Shown here piece after piece: positions 9,446-19,909 of a stretch of DNA of 64,000 bases. A program made the translations under genes and the position numbers. The stretch's first letter is position 1, and each line of letters opens with the position of its first letter. Source of the DNA: a virus; IMG/VR virus record IMGVR_UViG_3300020469_000020, positions 1 through 64,000 of that record, one strand, 5' to 3'. The notes below the pieces were generated by a model. That model was not told where the DNA came from, did no database searches, and was given only the letters and a program-made list of their open reading frames with translations.

Positions 9446-12400
9446 TAGATAAATCTACGCTAACATTATAAACTAAAGACGACACATTTACAGCATCTAT
9501 TAGTTTAAGTTTATATGTGATAGTTGAATTATTACTTGCGTTATATTCAAATAGTTTTACAATTCTTTTATTTTGTATAATATTTATATCTTCAAAATTA
9601 TCAGCAACACTATCTTCACTGAAACATATTTTATTTACACCTACACCATCATCAAAAACATTTGCTTCTACCCAAACTCTTTTCTTACCTTCATCGTAAC
9701 TAGTCTTCAAAATAGATAAAAATGCATAAGGTTTAACTGCTGTTTGTTCACTTATAAAGGTAGCAGATTTTGTTAATTTTTCTCCTTCAATACTCATCAA
9801 AGAAACATAAACAGTATGTTTTCCATTACTAATAGTAGACACATCTAAATTAAAATCAAAATAATATTCTCCTATATTATTCTGATTTATTGTGGAAGGT
9901 GTAATCCAATTAGTTGGTTCATTAGAATCATCAACTTTATATCCATATTTAAATGCTGTAGGATTAGAATCAGTATCATATAATACTCTAACATTTCCAT
10001 TTCCTACCATGTGTGAATCTGGAATAACTTCAAACTTATCAAATTCAAAATCAAGAACTCTTGTAGAAATACGATAAGTTAATGATTCATTTCCGCTCAC
10101 ATCTCTTAATTTCAGATATACAAGTTTTGAACCATCAATTTGCTCTTCTGGTACTTTAAATTGTTGCGTAATTGTATTTGCACTTGTCAATGCTAATGAT
10201 TTATAATTTGATGGATTATCAGTAAATCCAATTGCATACGCTTCTATTTGTGTATCAGGATCTATGATTTCAAAAATCAACTCTCCATTGTAATAACTAC
10301 CCTGTCTAGTTAATGTTATAGGGGAATTGACGCTTTTAATTACAGGAATATTACTTGTATAAATTATATCAACTCCTGTGTTTGCCATATTACCACTATT
10401 ATCTTTTACATGTAAATATACACTATTTGAAGACAATGTGCTTATAGCAAAATTTTGCGTGTTTACAGTTTCACTTAAAGTTACTGTTGTATTTGGTGTG
10501 CTAAAGTCTTTCCAGAAAGCACTATCATGATCAATACTAGATTGTATAGTTAATGCATATTCATCTACATTAACGTCACTACTCGCACTTGCTTCAAACA
10601 ATTCAGAAGTTGGTGTGACTCTAGAAATAGAAGTAGCAGAAGATACTGTAAAGTTATTGATATTTAGATATGTACCATCATGAATATCTTTAACAATATT
10701 TGCAGTTCCTATATTATGTGCATAATCATAAACTTTTAAATCAAAATTAAACTTTTGTTTGTTTACTCTTATGTTAGAAGCTTTATCAGTTAACCAAAGA
10801 TTCCTAAATTGAGTAATACCAGGATTTGCCGAAGAGTCAGTCACTGTGTAAATATAATTATTTTTAATATATGTAGCTGAAGTTGTTGGTAAAATTACAC
10901 CTGGTGTATTATTTGTTGCTGAGTAAAATTGTATGATTGTATAACTTGAAGGAAACGATGCATATGTTAAACCTTGAATATCTAAACTTAAAGAACCTGC
11001 ACCTCCTGCTTGTTGAATTACTTCAGGATTTGTTCCTAAGTTAGAAAACATGTTTATTTCATTTGCAGGAATACCAATTATATTTCTTAAATAATTTTGT
11101 ACCTGAGTATTTTGATAAGCTAGTCCAGTATAATTACCTACTAATGCATAAGCGTTTGAAATCGTCACTCCTTGATCATCTTCAATTAACATTAAAGAGA
11201 TTTCTAAATTATTAGGTATACCGGCAGCATCTACTTGATCTAAATTAACAGAAATTGTTGGTGTTTTTAAGAAGCTTGGTGTATTAATAGGAACTGTATC
11301 TACCAAGGTTTGATTTTTATACAGTTCATAATGGGAAATACCAACTGCATCTGTTGCGTTAACATTAAATTCTACACTATAATTATTTAAACCAGTTATT
11401 GGACGAATTTCTTTAATACTGAAGTTTGAAACTGTAGGTGCTGTATTATCATAATAGAATTCATGCGGAACTCTTACTTTATTTTCAAAACTATCAGAAA
11501 CAGTTAGATAGATTGTATGTTCTCCATCTGTAAGTGTAGAAAGAGTTGCTGAGAAAGTATTAGTATCATTTGTGATATTATTAGCGGGATCGTATGTCTT
11601 AATTGTAGTTAAAGAAGAATTGTCTATTTCGTATTCTAACTTCTTTAATGCGTAATCATCTGATACGATATATTGGAATTCATTATTAGAGTTATTCAAA
11701 TAATACTTTGAAATAGTACTTGTTGGTTTAAAGTATGCAGCAACTGGAGCAATCGCATCAATATAAATGCTTGTGTTTGCTTTTAGAGAAACATTTCCTG
11801 CAGCATCTGTTGCTTGGAAGTAAAAATATTTTGTACCATTATCTTGAACTGATATTTGTTCAGTTTCTGTAAATAATACAGGAGTGTTACCAACTACAGG
11901 TGCACTAGGTACAGCAGTATAAACTTTTTCTGAATTATTTTGTGAAATATAATAAGTATCTAATCCAGAAGTAACATCGTAAGAATGTGCATTTAATACA
12001 ATATCATATGTGTTTATACCTCTTGTAATAGAGTTAACTGCAAAATCAGTAACTACTGGAGCAGTTTTATCATATATAATAGTTTGTGCGCTATTTGCTA
12101 CATTTTGACATGCATCTTTTATAAAAGCATATACATTACAAGTACCCTCTGTAAATCCTAAAGCTTCTAAGTCTAAACTAAATGTTGATATAATAGATGA
12201 CGCTGGTGAGAAAGGTATTGTTGTCCAACCACTGCTATTCCAAGTTTTATTTGCTGTAGCTGAAAATAAACTTTCTGTCACGCCAGTATCGTCAGTTAAA
12301 CTCATTCTCACAAAAACATCTTTACTTGTAGTGTATTGAGCACCATTATTAATTAATGTATATACAATTGTTGGTGCGTTATTTTCTAATACAACATTGA

Positions 12401-15400
12401 AATTGGAATTAGCAGAGACATTTTGAAGTCTATCAGTGACTGTAGTAACAACTTTTGTGCTACCATAATTACCCACAGGAACATATAAAATATCTGTATA
12501 ATTATTTGCCGTATCGTAAGTAGGATAAGTTTTTCTTACTGTATTATATGAAGTTCCTCCAGCTTCATATACAACATCTTTATAATTTACACCTGAATAA
12601 TTATCTGTAAAAGTAACATTATGATGTATAGCAAAATTTTCAACTCCACTTAGTGTTACTCTTTCTATATTATTTAAAAATGATGTTGATAATGTAGGCG
12701 CAGTTTTATCATATTCTATATTTGTTCCTGATATACCGATATTTCCAAATCTATCTTTTACGTGAATATAAAATATAGAATTGCCTTCTACAAATCCTAA
12801 AGTATCTAAATTTACAACGTCATTTGCAGAAAGTGTTTGCGCCGGAGTTGATAGTACACTCCAACTATTACTAGTTGCTGAGTTATAAACTTCATTATAA
12901 TTTGAAGAATATTTGTAATGAGTTATGTTTGAAAAATCATTACTATCAAAAAGAACATTTACAGAAGGTGTATTTGTTCCATAATCACTAGAATTAAATG
13001 TCTGATTTCCATTGAAAACTACATTTGCAATTGTTGGAGCATTTCTATCTAAAGCTATATTAGAGAAAGTATTTGCAGTTGAAACATTACCTAATAGATC
13101 TATTAATTCAAATTTTACATCTAGTAAGTTTGCTGTATGTGTTCCATCTACTCTTAAATTAATTGTTTCATCTAAGTTATTTGTAACAGGAACTGTATAT
13201 GAAACAACAGTTTGTGCTGGATGAGTTGTTAGAGTTGCTTTTATTGTTCTTATTCCACTTGCAGCATCCGTACCTAAAATTTTAAATTGTAATATGTAAT
13301 CAGTATTATCAGCAAAACTTCCTAAAAATTGTGTGTTTGATATAACAGGACCTGCACTTTCAAACGCTTGTGTTGTCACAGTTTGAGCACTTGTATATCC
13401 ATAATCAGAAACAGCTTTTACTTTAAACGATGCATTAGATTCTGTTAAAGGAAAGTTATAATAAAAAGTACCAACAGCATTTGGAATATTAGGTTGTATA
13501 TCAATTATATAATTGTCTAAGTTTGCCGAACCTACTTCATTAACAATAACTTCTAATTTATCAACAGCAGAACCTGAAGCCGCAGCTACATCATAAGAAA
13601 CTTCAACATTACTTCCACCCAAACTATAAACAACATTTGCTATGTTTACACTATTGATTGTTGGTGGAACTGTAGTGATTGTTTTATATTCTGTATTTTG
13701 TATTTCATTATCAAAGAAATCTTTTATTTTCCATTTAAATCCAGGATATGAATCTGTTCTAGGAACAGTAAAACTTGTATTAGCTGTATAAGAAGTTTGT
13801 CCTCTAGGTATGTCACTCCAAGTATATGGTTCTGAACTTCCAAGATACCAAAATTTATATTGATATAATTCTTGATTATCTGTCATATTCAAATCAAAAT
13901 TCATATAATAATTTGTAAAATCAGAGGAAATACTTGAAAGATATATGTTTGCAGTTGGGTCTTGATTGTCTAAATTAAAATTTAAATAGTAAGTATTTGA
14001 AACATTATCAAAAGTATCTTTATATTGAACATTAAATGATTTTGGTCCAGCGGATAATCCTATTGGTAAAATTAAATTTTTATTAAAAGATTGTACAGGT
14101 GGAACAATTGCAACTTCTGTTCCTCCATCTATTTTATAGGATTTTACTTTTCTGTTATCAAAAGCATAAAGGGCAACATTTGCATTATAAGTAGAATTTG
14201 CTTTTTCTACACCAGCAAGATCTATACCTCCAACAGTATTAATTGAATCTAAATCATATTGCAGATTATATATAGGACTAACATTTTTATAGATATCCGC
14301 AAGTCTTAGATAAAAATCATGTCTTCCTGTGCTTGTTCTGGGTAATAAGACTTGTTGAACTTCTGAAATAGAAGTATTTGGCGTTGTTATTTTTTTCCAA
14401 TTTATTATTGTAGAATCATCTGTTTCTAATGAATACCAATAAACATTATCATTTGGATCGGTGCCTGTAAGTTGGAAATCAAGAGTAAAGCTATTTGCTG
14501 TTAAACCTCCTCCAGCAAATTGAATACTACCAGTTGGTGCTTGTTGATCTACTTGAATTGGAATTGTTCCAATATTACTATAATTTCCAAATAAATCTTT
14601 AACTTGTACTAAGAAATTTTTAGATACTCCAACTTCTGAAATAGGTATATCAAGATATACATTTTTATCTAATGAAATAGTTTTAGTTACATTAACCCAA
14701 CTTTGTGTTGTAATATCATCAAATCCTATTCTATAAGCAACAATACCTTTTGCATCCGTTGCATTAAAGTCCGTAAATATTCTGTAATTATTAGAAGTTT
14801 TGATAGCGTCACTGTATGTAAACGTATTCAGTACAGGAGCGGTTTTATCAAACAATATATTTGTTGTTCTAATCGGACTTTCATTACCAAATAAATCTTT
14901 AACTTGAAAATAAAATGTTAATCCATGTTCTGTTTCAGAAGCAGGCACAACAATTGGTTTTATTTCAGAATAATTAGTATTACTTGAAGTTAATCTTACC
15001 CAAGAATTAGATTGACCAGATATTATATTACCAGAATTATCATTTATACCATATAACTTTATATAATTTACACTTGTGTCGTCACTAGCAATAAGATTAA
15101 AATATGCATTATAATCATTGTCTGATCTTAATTCACCACGATCAAACGAAAAATTACAATCAGGATTAATATTGTCAATATTAATAGTAAGGTTATATAC
15201 TGGTGATAAATTACCTGAAAAGTCACGATACTGTACATACATTATTTTTTGACCATTTGGTCCTAAATTAAGAGTCTCATACTTATCAAATATTTGCGTA
15301 GGAGAACTCAAAACATTCCAATTAGGAGCCGATGCGCTTACAAAATTATGAGAGTATGCTGCTATTTGTCCAGCGTCAGAAGCTGTAAAATGAATATTTG

Positions 15401-16382
15401 CATAATAATTACTTCCCGTTTTTTCTGCATAATCTAGATTAACATTACCAACTGGATTTAGTTTGTCTAAATCAAAGGTTACACTTTGAGTAACCGATTC
15501 GTTTAGATAGTTATCTCTGACTGTTCCATATATAGTTTTGATTCCAGCAGTTTCTGTTTTAGGAACAGTTAATACATGAGTAATAACTCCTGGAGAATTT
15601 AAAATATTAATCGCATTATAATTGGGTGTTGGATTTTCGTAATTAATTGAATATGAAGTGATATCTTGAAACGCATTAAATAATGTAGTCAATTCAACAG
15701 TAATTTGATAATCAGTTGAAGTTTGTACTATTTGCGTAACTTTTAAATTAGATATGGTTGGAGGAGTATTAGTCAGAAAAACATTTATAGGTACGCTTGT
15801 TCTAACTGAATTGCCAGAATAATCTGCATATATCAAATCAAATTGATGAGTTACATTATTAAAAGAAGATGGTACAACTATACTTTGTTGTGCTCTATAA
15901 TCCTGAGTGCTTGCAGGTATAACTATTTGAGATTGTGTACTGTTTGATAGATTTTCAATAGTTGTTGTAGAAATTCCACTATCATCAGATAGGTCTATAT
16001 CAAATATTATTAGATAATCATTTGATGAATTTCTATCAATTCTATTTAAAGCAAAATTATTTAATACAGGATTTGTTAAATCTAAGAAATTATTAGAACC
16101 AACACGAATACTCTCTCCACCAGCATTGAATACTTCAGTTTCAAATAAATGAAACCCAAGTCCATACGCATAAAATGGATATGTTATAGCAGAATATGTT
16201 GTGCTTTGATCTGCAGGAGCAATATTTTGATCAACACCATGAACTACACCGTCAACATATTGCTTGTATTTAATTATATTTGTAGAACTGGTTACGTTTA
16301 AATTAAAATATAATTGAAATTGTGAAGGTGTTGTCGTTACTATCTGTACATTATTTAAAGTTAAAGTTGCTGAAATTGCCAT
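9435..16382 (-). CDS. Giant Ig-like repeat adhesin / tail protein
   Basis: This protein of 2315 residues is built from about 20 modules of roughly 100-115 residues. Each is bounded by a strand-turn motif of the type (I/F)xxDxxAPxxxxF, for example LFDKTAPVLNTF, EYDKTAPTLSTSF, IYDKTAPVVTDF and FYYDNTAPTVSNF. This is the signature of bacterial Ig-like (BIg/cadherin-like) domains. There is no membrane anchor or signal peptide, so it is a virion rather than a cell-surface protein. The length could give a fibre many tens of nanometres long. The start ATG at 16382 has a CATAAATA late-promoter-like element 52 bases upstream. It is likely a side fibre binding host glycans or surface polymers; binding specificity is inferred only. 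Confidence 0.8.
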   Translation of the reverse strand: MAISATLTLNNVQIVTTTPSQFQLYFNLNVTSSTNIIKYKQYVDGVVHGVDQNIAPADQSTTYSAITYPFYAYGLGFHLFETEVFNAGGESIRVGSNNFLDLTNPVLNNFALNRIDRNSSNDYLIIFDIDLSDDSGISTTTIENLSNSTQSQIVIPASTQDYRAQQSIVVPSSFNNVTHQFDLIYADYSGNSVRTSVPINVFLTNTPPTISNLKVTQIVQTSTDYQITVELTTLFNAFQDITSYSINYENPTPNYNAINILNSPGVITHVLTVPKTETAGIKTIYGTVRDNYLNESVTQSVTFDLDKLNPVGNVNLDYAEKTGSNYYANIHFTASDAGQIAAYSHNFVSASAPNWNVLSSPTQIFDKYETLNLGPNGQKIMYVQYRDFSGNLSPVYNLTINIDNINPDCNFSFDRGELRSDNDYNAYFNLIASDDTSVNYIKLYGINDNSGNIISGQSNSWVRLTSSNTNYSEIKPIVVPASETEHGLTFYFQVKDLFGNESPIRTTNILFDKTAPVLNTFTYSDAIKTSNNYRIFTDFNATDAKGIVAYRIGFDDITTQSWVNVTKTISLDKNVYLDIPISEVGVSKNFLVQVKDLFGNYSNIGTIPIQVDQQAPTGSIQFAGGGLTANSFTLDFQLTGTDPNDNVYWYSLETDDSTIINWKKITTPNTSISEVQQVLLPRTSTGRHDFYLRLADIYKNVSPIYNLQYDLDSINTVGGIDLAGVEKANSTYNANVALYAFDNRKVKSYKIDGGTEVAIVPPVQSFNKNLILPIGLSAGPKSFNVQYKDTFDNVSNTYYLNFNLDNQDPTANIYLSSISSDFTNYYMNFDLNMTDNQELYQYKFWYLGSSEPYTWSDIPRGQTSYTANTSFTVPRTDSYPGFKWKIKDFFDNEIQNTEYKTITTVPPTINSVNIANVVYSLGGSNVEVSYDVAAASGSAVDKLEVIVNEVGSANLDNYIIDIQPNIPNAVGTFYYNFPLTESNASFKVKAVSDYGYTSAQTVTTQAFESAGPVISNTQFLGSFADNTDYILQFKILGTDAASGIRTIKATLTTHPAQTVVSYTVPVTNNLDETINLRVDGTHTANLLDVKFELIDLLGNVSTANTFSNIALDRNAPTIANVVFNGNQTFNSSDYGTNTPSVNVLFDSNDFSNITHYKYSSNYNEVYNSATSNSWSVLSTPAQTLSANDVVNLDTLGFVEGNSIFYIHVKDRFGNIGISGTNIEYDKTAPTLSTSFLNNIERVTLSGVENFAIHHNVTFTDNYSGVNYKDVVYEAGGTSYNTVRKTYPTYDTANNYTDILYVPVGNYGSTKVVTTVTDRLQNVSANSNFNVVLENNAPTIVYTLINNGAQYTTSKDVFVRMSLTDDTGVTESLFSATANKTWNSSGWTTIPFSPASSIISTFSLDLEALGFTEGTCNVYAFIKDACQNVANSAQTIIYDKTAPVVTDFAVNSITRGINTYDIVLNAHSYDVTSGLDTYYISQNNSEKVYTAVPSAPVVGNTPVLFTETEQISVQDNGTKYFYFQATDAAGNVSLKANTSIYIDAIAPVAAYFKPTSTISKYYLNNSNNEFQYIVSDDYALKKLEYEIDNSSLTTIKTYDPANNITNDTNTFSATLSTLTDGEHTIYLTVSDSFENKVRVPHEFYYDNTAPTVSNFSIKEIRPITGLNNYSVEFNVNATDAVGISHYELYKNQTLVDTVPINTPSFLKTPTISVNLDQVDAAGIPNNLEISLMLIEDDQGVTISNAYALVGNYTGLAYQNTQVQNYLRNIIGIPANEINMFSNLGTNPEVIQQAGGAGSLSLDIQGLTYASFPSSYTIIQFYSATNNTPGVILPTTSATYIKNNYIYTVTDSSANPGITQFRNLWLTDKASNIRVNKQKFNFDLKVYDYAHNIGTANIVKDIHDGTYLNINNFTVSSATSISRVTPTSELFEASASSDVNVDEYALTIQSSIDHDSAFWKDFSTPNTTVTLSETVNTQNFAISTLSSNSVYLHVKDNSGNMANTGVDIIYTSNIPVIKSVNSPITLTRQGSYYNGELIFEIIDPDTQIEAYAIGFTDNPSNYKSLALTSANTITQQFKVPEEQIDGSKLVYLKLRDVSGNESLTYRISTRVLDFEFDKFEVIPDSHMVGNGNVRVLYDTDSNPTAFKYGYKVDDSNEPTNWITPSTINQNNIGEYYFDFNLDVSTISNGKHTVYVSLMSIEGEKLTKSATFISEQTAVKPYAFLSILKTSYDEGKKRVWVEANVFDDGVGVNKICFSEDSVADNFEDINIIQNKRIVKLFEYNASNNSTITYKLKLIDAVNVSSLVYNVSVDLSNVN

Positions 16383-16434
16383 ATCTATTTAATCAATTTT
16401 TTATAAGTTTTTTTATTGCAGAGAATGTTTAATT

Positions 16435-16442
16435 TATTTATG
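16435..16442 (-). promoter_or_regulatory. Putative late promoter CATAAATA
   Basis: The minus-strand CATAAATA, one mismatch from the T4 late consensus, lies 52 bases upstream of the 2315-residue adhesin in the short gap after the vWA protein gene. Confidence 0.5.
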
Positions 16443-16459
16443 TTATAAATCATGGTATA

Positions 16460-19400
16460 CTATGGAGTTAGCGTAAGTATTATTTCTTTATATGCTATCA
16501 CTATTCCAGATGAATTTCTTATTTTTACAAAAGTAGAAATTGTATTTGTTCCCAAGTTGTAAACTTCGTCATTATCTAGTAAAACATCAAACACCGCTTT
16601 TTTACGATTTCCTACAGATATTAAATCATTATATAACATTGGTACACTTGTTCCAGCAGGATGTACTGAGTTAGCAGATTTTGAGTAGAATATTGCTGGA
16701 GTAGAATCTTCAGGTTCTATGTCAAATGTTAGTGTACTTTTGTATTTAGTGAAAACAGAGGTGATGGCATTTACAATATCTGAAGAAGATGCGCCTAATC
16801 CTAATGTTTCTATTGCGCTACCAAAATTAGCAGTATCTGCCACCGCTTTTCTTAAATTATCTTTATCTATAGTAGGTCCTCCACCATAATCTTTACCAGC
16901 ATCAAAAACTAAAAATGCTATTTCATTGTCTATCAATAGCTTTATGAAATAATTAGCACTAGAAGAATTTGTATATGTAGAAGCAGAACTTCCAGTTGAT
17001 CTATTTGTAGGAGGTCCATCTGGTTCATCAGAATATAGAAGTATCATTCGTAAAGCACCTGCTCTCCATGAACCAACAATATCTGAGTTTGCTATTTTTG
17101 CAACCGCTTCTATTTTAGGTTCCCAACCACCTGCTCCACTGTCTTTATATTTTGCAACTGCGGTATCAATTAGAGATTTATCTGATGTCCAATCTTGTGC
17201 AGTTTCTATACCTGCACTACCTGGATTCCAGAACCACACAACAGAATATCTTGCATCAGTAGTATTTGTAGCAGTGTTTTTAGAAAACTCTGCAATAGCA
17301 TCCAGAGATTGTGAAAGAGTACTATACATTGCGTTTGAAAATCCAGGAACATAACTTCCTGAACGGTCTATACAAAGAGCAGCATCAACAGCTAACGATA
17401 CTTGGTCAACAAAAAAATCTATGGTGAATAGTGTTGTTCCACCAGGGTCACCAATTGGCACAGGTACTGTGATTGGTGGTCCTTGCACAGGTGGTAATAT
17501 TGTACCTTGTTTGAATATTCTGTATGTTGCACTAATTGAAAAGCCAAATGATGAAAATCCTAAGACAATATAAACACCAGCATTAGCAAAGTTAAAACTG
17601 GTTATAATTCCTCTAGATGGATCATAAGTAAATGTCTTATTTTGAATTGGTCCGCCCCCTTCTGGTATAAAATCTATATACCATGTAACTTTATCATCTA
17701 TAATATTATCATTCTGTGCAACATGACTTGTTGGCACATTGCCTGTATCAATATCAAGTGTTAGTACAATATCTCTAATATCACCTTCATATTGAGGTAT
17801 ATTCATATTAACTGGAGCACTAAGTGGTGCAGAAACAGGTTGTATTCTTAAATCACTTATTCTAGGAACTTTACCAAGAAAATCAGAAAATTTCAAAGGA
17901 TTATTTGCTGCTGGCAAATTTTCATTAGCATCATTATTACTGCGGTTTATTACTCTTAATCCTCTATATTCACTTAATTTATGTACTCTATTTTTTATAA
18001 CTTCGGCTGTCTTTGAAGAAATAAATCCAGTATGGAAAACTCCATCTCCAAACATAGAAGCTATTGTTTCTCTTAATGGATGCTCATTAGTTTTACCTTC
18101 AAATTTGTAGACAAATCCACTAGCGGTTCCTAATGTTGGTACAGTATATGCTGGATTGTTTAAAGTTACCTTAACTTTATTTTTAGATAGATTTCCTACA
18201 CTATCAACAGCCCATATATAAATTGTTTTTGGAGAGTTTGGTCTATTTAATTTGACTGTTTGACTAAAATTATAAGATGTACTAGGATTAGACCTTACAT
18301 TCCATATACCAGGATTTGTCGGAGTATAAGCAGGTTCTCTTCCGAAATTAGTAATAACCCATCTTTCCACATTAGTCATATTATCTGTTAATGTTCCAGT
18401 AATAGTAATATCATCGGCTGTTACTTCAGACGGTCTTGTAAATGTTTGATTTGGTGCTGTACCTGTTACTGTACATGTTTCATTTACATTACTACTATCT
18501 TTTACTTTTACATTACTTGCTGTCGGTCCTTCAAAGTCATTTATATAACTTATCTGCATATTAGCTGAAAAAGTTTGTGCGGCTCCTACGCTTGAATAAG
18601 TTCCATTATATGCCATTGTAGCAACCCAAAGATATACAGTCTTTGATCCAAATGATGTAGGAGAAAAACTGTAGGGATCTGTGCTATCTATAGCCATTAC
18701 ACCTTTTGGAAATACGTTCCAACCTACCGAAGCTGTATCTTCATAATTATTAGTTGTTGCATTAAATTGAGGAGGTGCGCCAGGAGAGGATGAAGATTCT
18801 GTTATTTTATAACCAATAATTAAATCACCGTTAGTTGTTGTAGCACCGCTAATCGTTATGTCTCCAGCTAAAGCAGTTACCTTGTAATAATTTTCTACAG
18901 TGTTAGTATAACTTCTTGAGTCTTGTTCTATTATAGTTAAATTTGTAGGATTAGTAGCACTCATAGTGCTGTAATCTAAAGCAGAAAAAGTAAATTGTTT
19001 CGCAGCAAAAGAAGGTGGATTTCCATCAGTAATGAGATACATGGTTGCCATGTCCACATTAGTATCTGGAACAATCATTGAAAAATTTTGATCAGAAATG
19101 GCCTGTGAACCAACAGTTGTATCAAAATCTGTTGTTAATGGAGCGTAGTATAAATTTGCTGTTGGATAGAATCCCGATATCAAGTCTGGTGATGTTGGTG
19201 TGATTTCTGCTTTGTAATATCCATCAACTTTAAAAGGTGACTGTAGTGAGCGACTTCCAGAAAGAGATATCCAATTTATTGTTTGACTAGACCTTGTTAT
19301 ATTAAAAGAATTATCTACAAAGTTTTCAGCTTGATCGTATGACTTAACGCTAACTGTTATTGCACCTGCTGTGCTTCCTATATCAACGCTTTGATTTATA

Positions 19401-19849
19401 GTATATGTATTTGGATTTACATAATTTGTAGATAATGTTACTTTTGAGTTTGAGCTTCCATGAGTGTAATAAACAACTCCGGAAGTTGCATCAGTTACTT
19501 CTTCAATGACATATAGATAATTTTGAGCATATTTGGTGAACCCACCTGCATTTAATTTTTTTACGATAGTTGGATCATCATTATCTATTTTAAAATCAAC
19601 ACGAAAAAATGCTGAACTATTTAATGCTTTATCTTGTACTCCATAATGAAGATAATAATCTGAATTGTTTGCTAACGTAGATATATTGGGTAAGGCATCT
19701 GGCTTTGTACTTAAATCAAAAATTACACATTGTGTTTCCGCAATGTCAGTATACACAGCACTTGGAGTAGAACTTGAAGAATATTGAATATATTCTTTTA
19801 TAATACCTGAACCTCTAGGATTAGATCCGGTTCCTCCTCCTACTGCCAT
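16460..19849 (-). CDS. Virion adhesin with von Willebrand factor A domain
   Basis: This protein has 1129 residues. The N-terminal ~600 residues hold Ig/FN-like modules (FKIDNDDPTIVKKLNAGGF, SYINDFEGPTASNVKV). A vWA domain occupies about residues 815-1015. It has an intact MIDAS metal-site motif DRSGS (~826-830), a GWEPKIEAV helix, and the strand and loop MILLYSDEPDG (~930-940). In vWA domains these bind Mg2+ and coordinate an acidic ligand residue. A short beta-rich tail follows. There is no signal peptide. An exact TATAAATA late promoter lies upstream. A function in protein-protein contact with the host surface or between fibre subunits is inferred. Resemblance to the integrin beta-I domain layout is by eye only. 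Confidence 0.75.
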   Translation of the reverse strand: MAVGGGTGSNPRGSGIIKEYIQYSSSSTPSAVYTDIAETQCVIFDLSTKPDALPNISTLANNSDYYLHYGVQDKALNSSAFFRVDFKIDNDDPTIVKKLNAGGFTKYAQNYLYVIEEVTDATSGVVYYTHGSSNSKVTLSTNYVNPNTYTINQSVDIGSTAGAITVSVKSYDQAENFVDNSFNITRSSQTINWISLSGSRSLQSPFKVDGYYKAEITPTSPDLISGFYPTANLYYAPLTTDFDTTVGSQAISDQNFSMIVPDTNVDMATMYLITDGNPPSFAAKQFTFSALDYSTMSATNPTNLTIIEQDSRSYTNTVENYYKVTALAGDITISGATTTNGDLIIGYKITESSSSPGAPPQFNATTNNYEDTASVGWNVFPKGVMAIDSTDPYSFSPTSFGSKTVYLWVATMAYNGTYSSVGAAQTFSANMQISYINDFEGPTASNVKVKDSSNVNETCTVTGTAPNQTFTRPSEVTADDITITGTLTDNMTNVERWVITNFGREPAYTPTNPGIWNVRSNPSTSYNFSQTVKLNRPNSPKTIYIWAVDSVGNLSKNKVKVTLNNPAYTVPTLGTASGFVYKFEGKTNEHPLRETIASMFGDGVFHTGFISSKTAEVIKNRVHKLSEYRGLRVINRSNNDANENLPAANNPLKFSDFLGKVPRISDLRIQPVSAPLSAPVNMNIPQYEGDIRDIVLTLDIDTGNVPTSHVAQNDNIIDDKVTWYIDFIPEGGGPIQNKTFTYDPSRGIITSFNFANAGVYIVLGFSSFGFSISATYRIFKQGTILPPVQGPPITVPVPIGDPGGTTLFTIDFFVDQVSLAVDAALCIDRSGSYVPGFSNAMYSTLSQSLDAIAEFSKNTATNTTDARYSVVWFWNPGSAGIETAQDWTSDKSLIDTAVAKYKDSGAGGWEPKIEAVAKIANSDIVGSWRAGALRMILLYSDEPDGPPTNRSTGSSASTYTNSSSANYFIKLLIDNEIAFLVFDAGKDYGGGPTIDKDNLRKAVADTANFGSAIETLGLGASSSDIVNAITSVFTKYKSTLTFDIEPEDSTPAIFYSKSANSVHPAGTSVPMLYNDLISVGNRKKAVFDVLLDNDEVYNLGTNTISTFVKIRNSSGIVIAYKEIILTLTP

Positions 19850-19895
19850 TTTTTCTCTTTTAAATAATTTTTTAAATTGATGCTAAACATAAGAT

Positions 19896-19903
19896 TATTT
19901 ATA
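19896..19903 (-). promoter_or_regulatory. Late promoter TATAAATA
   Basis: An exact match to the T4 late promoter consensus on the minus strand, 46 bases upstream of the vWA-domain protein start at 19849. It lies in the 60-base gap after the propeller gene. Confidence 0.7.
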
Positions 19904-19909
19904 CTGATT

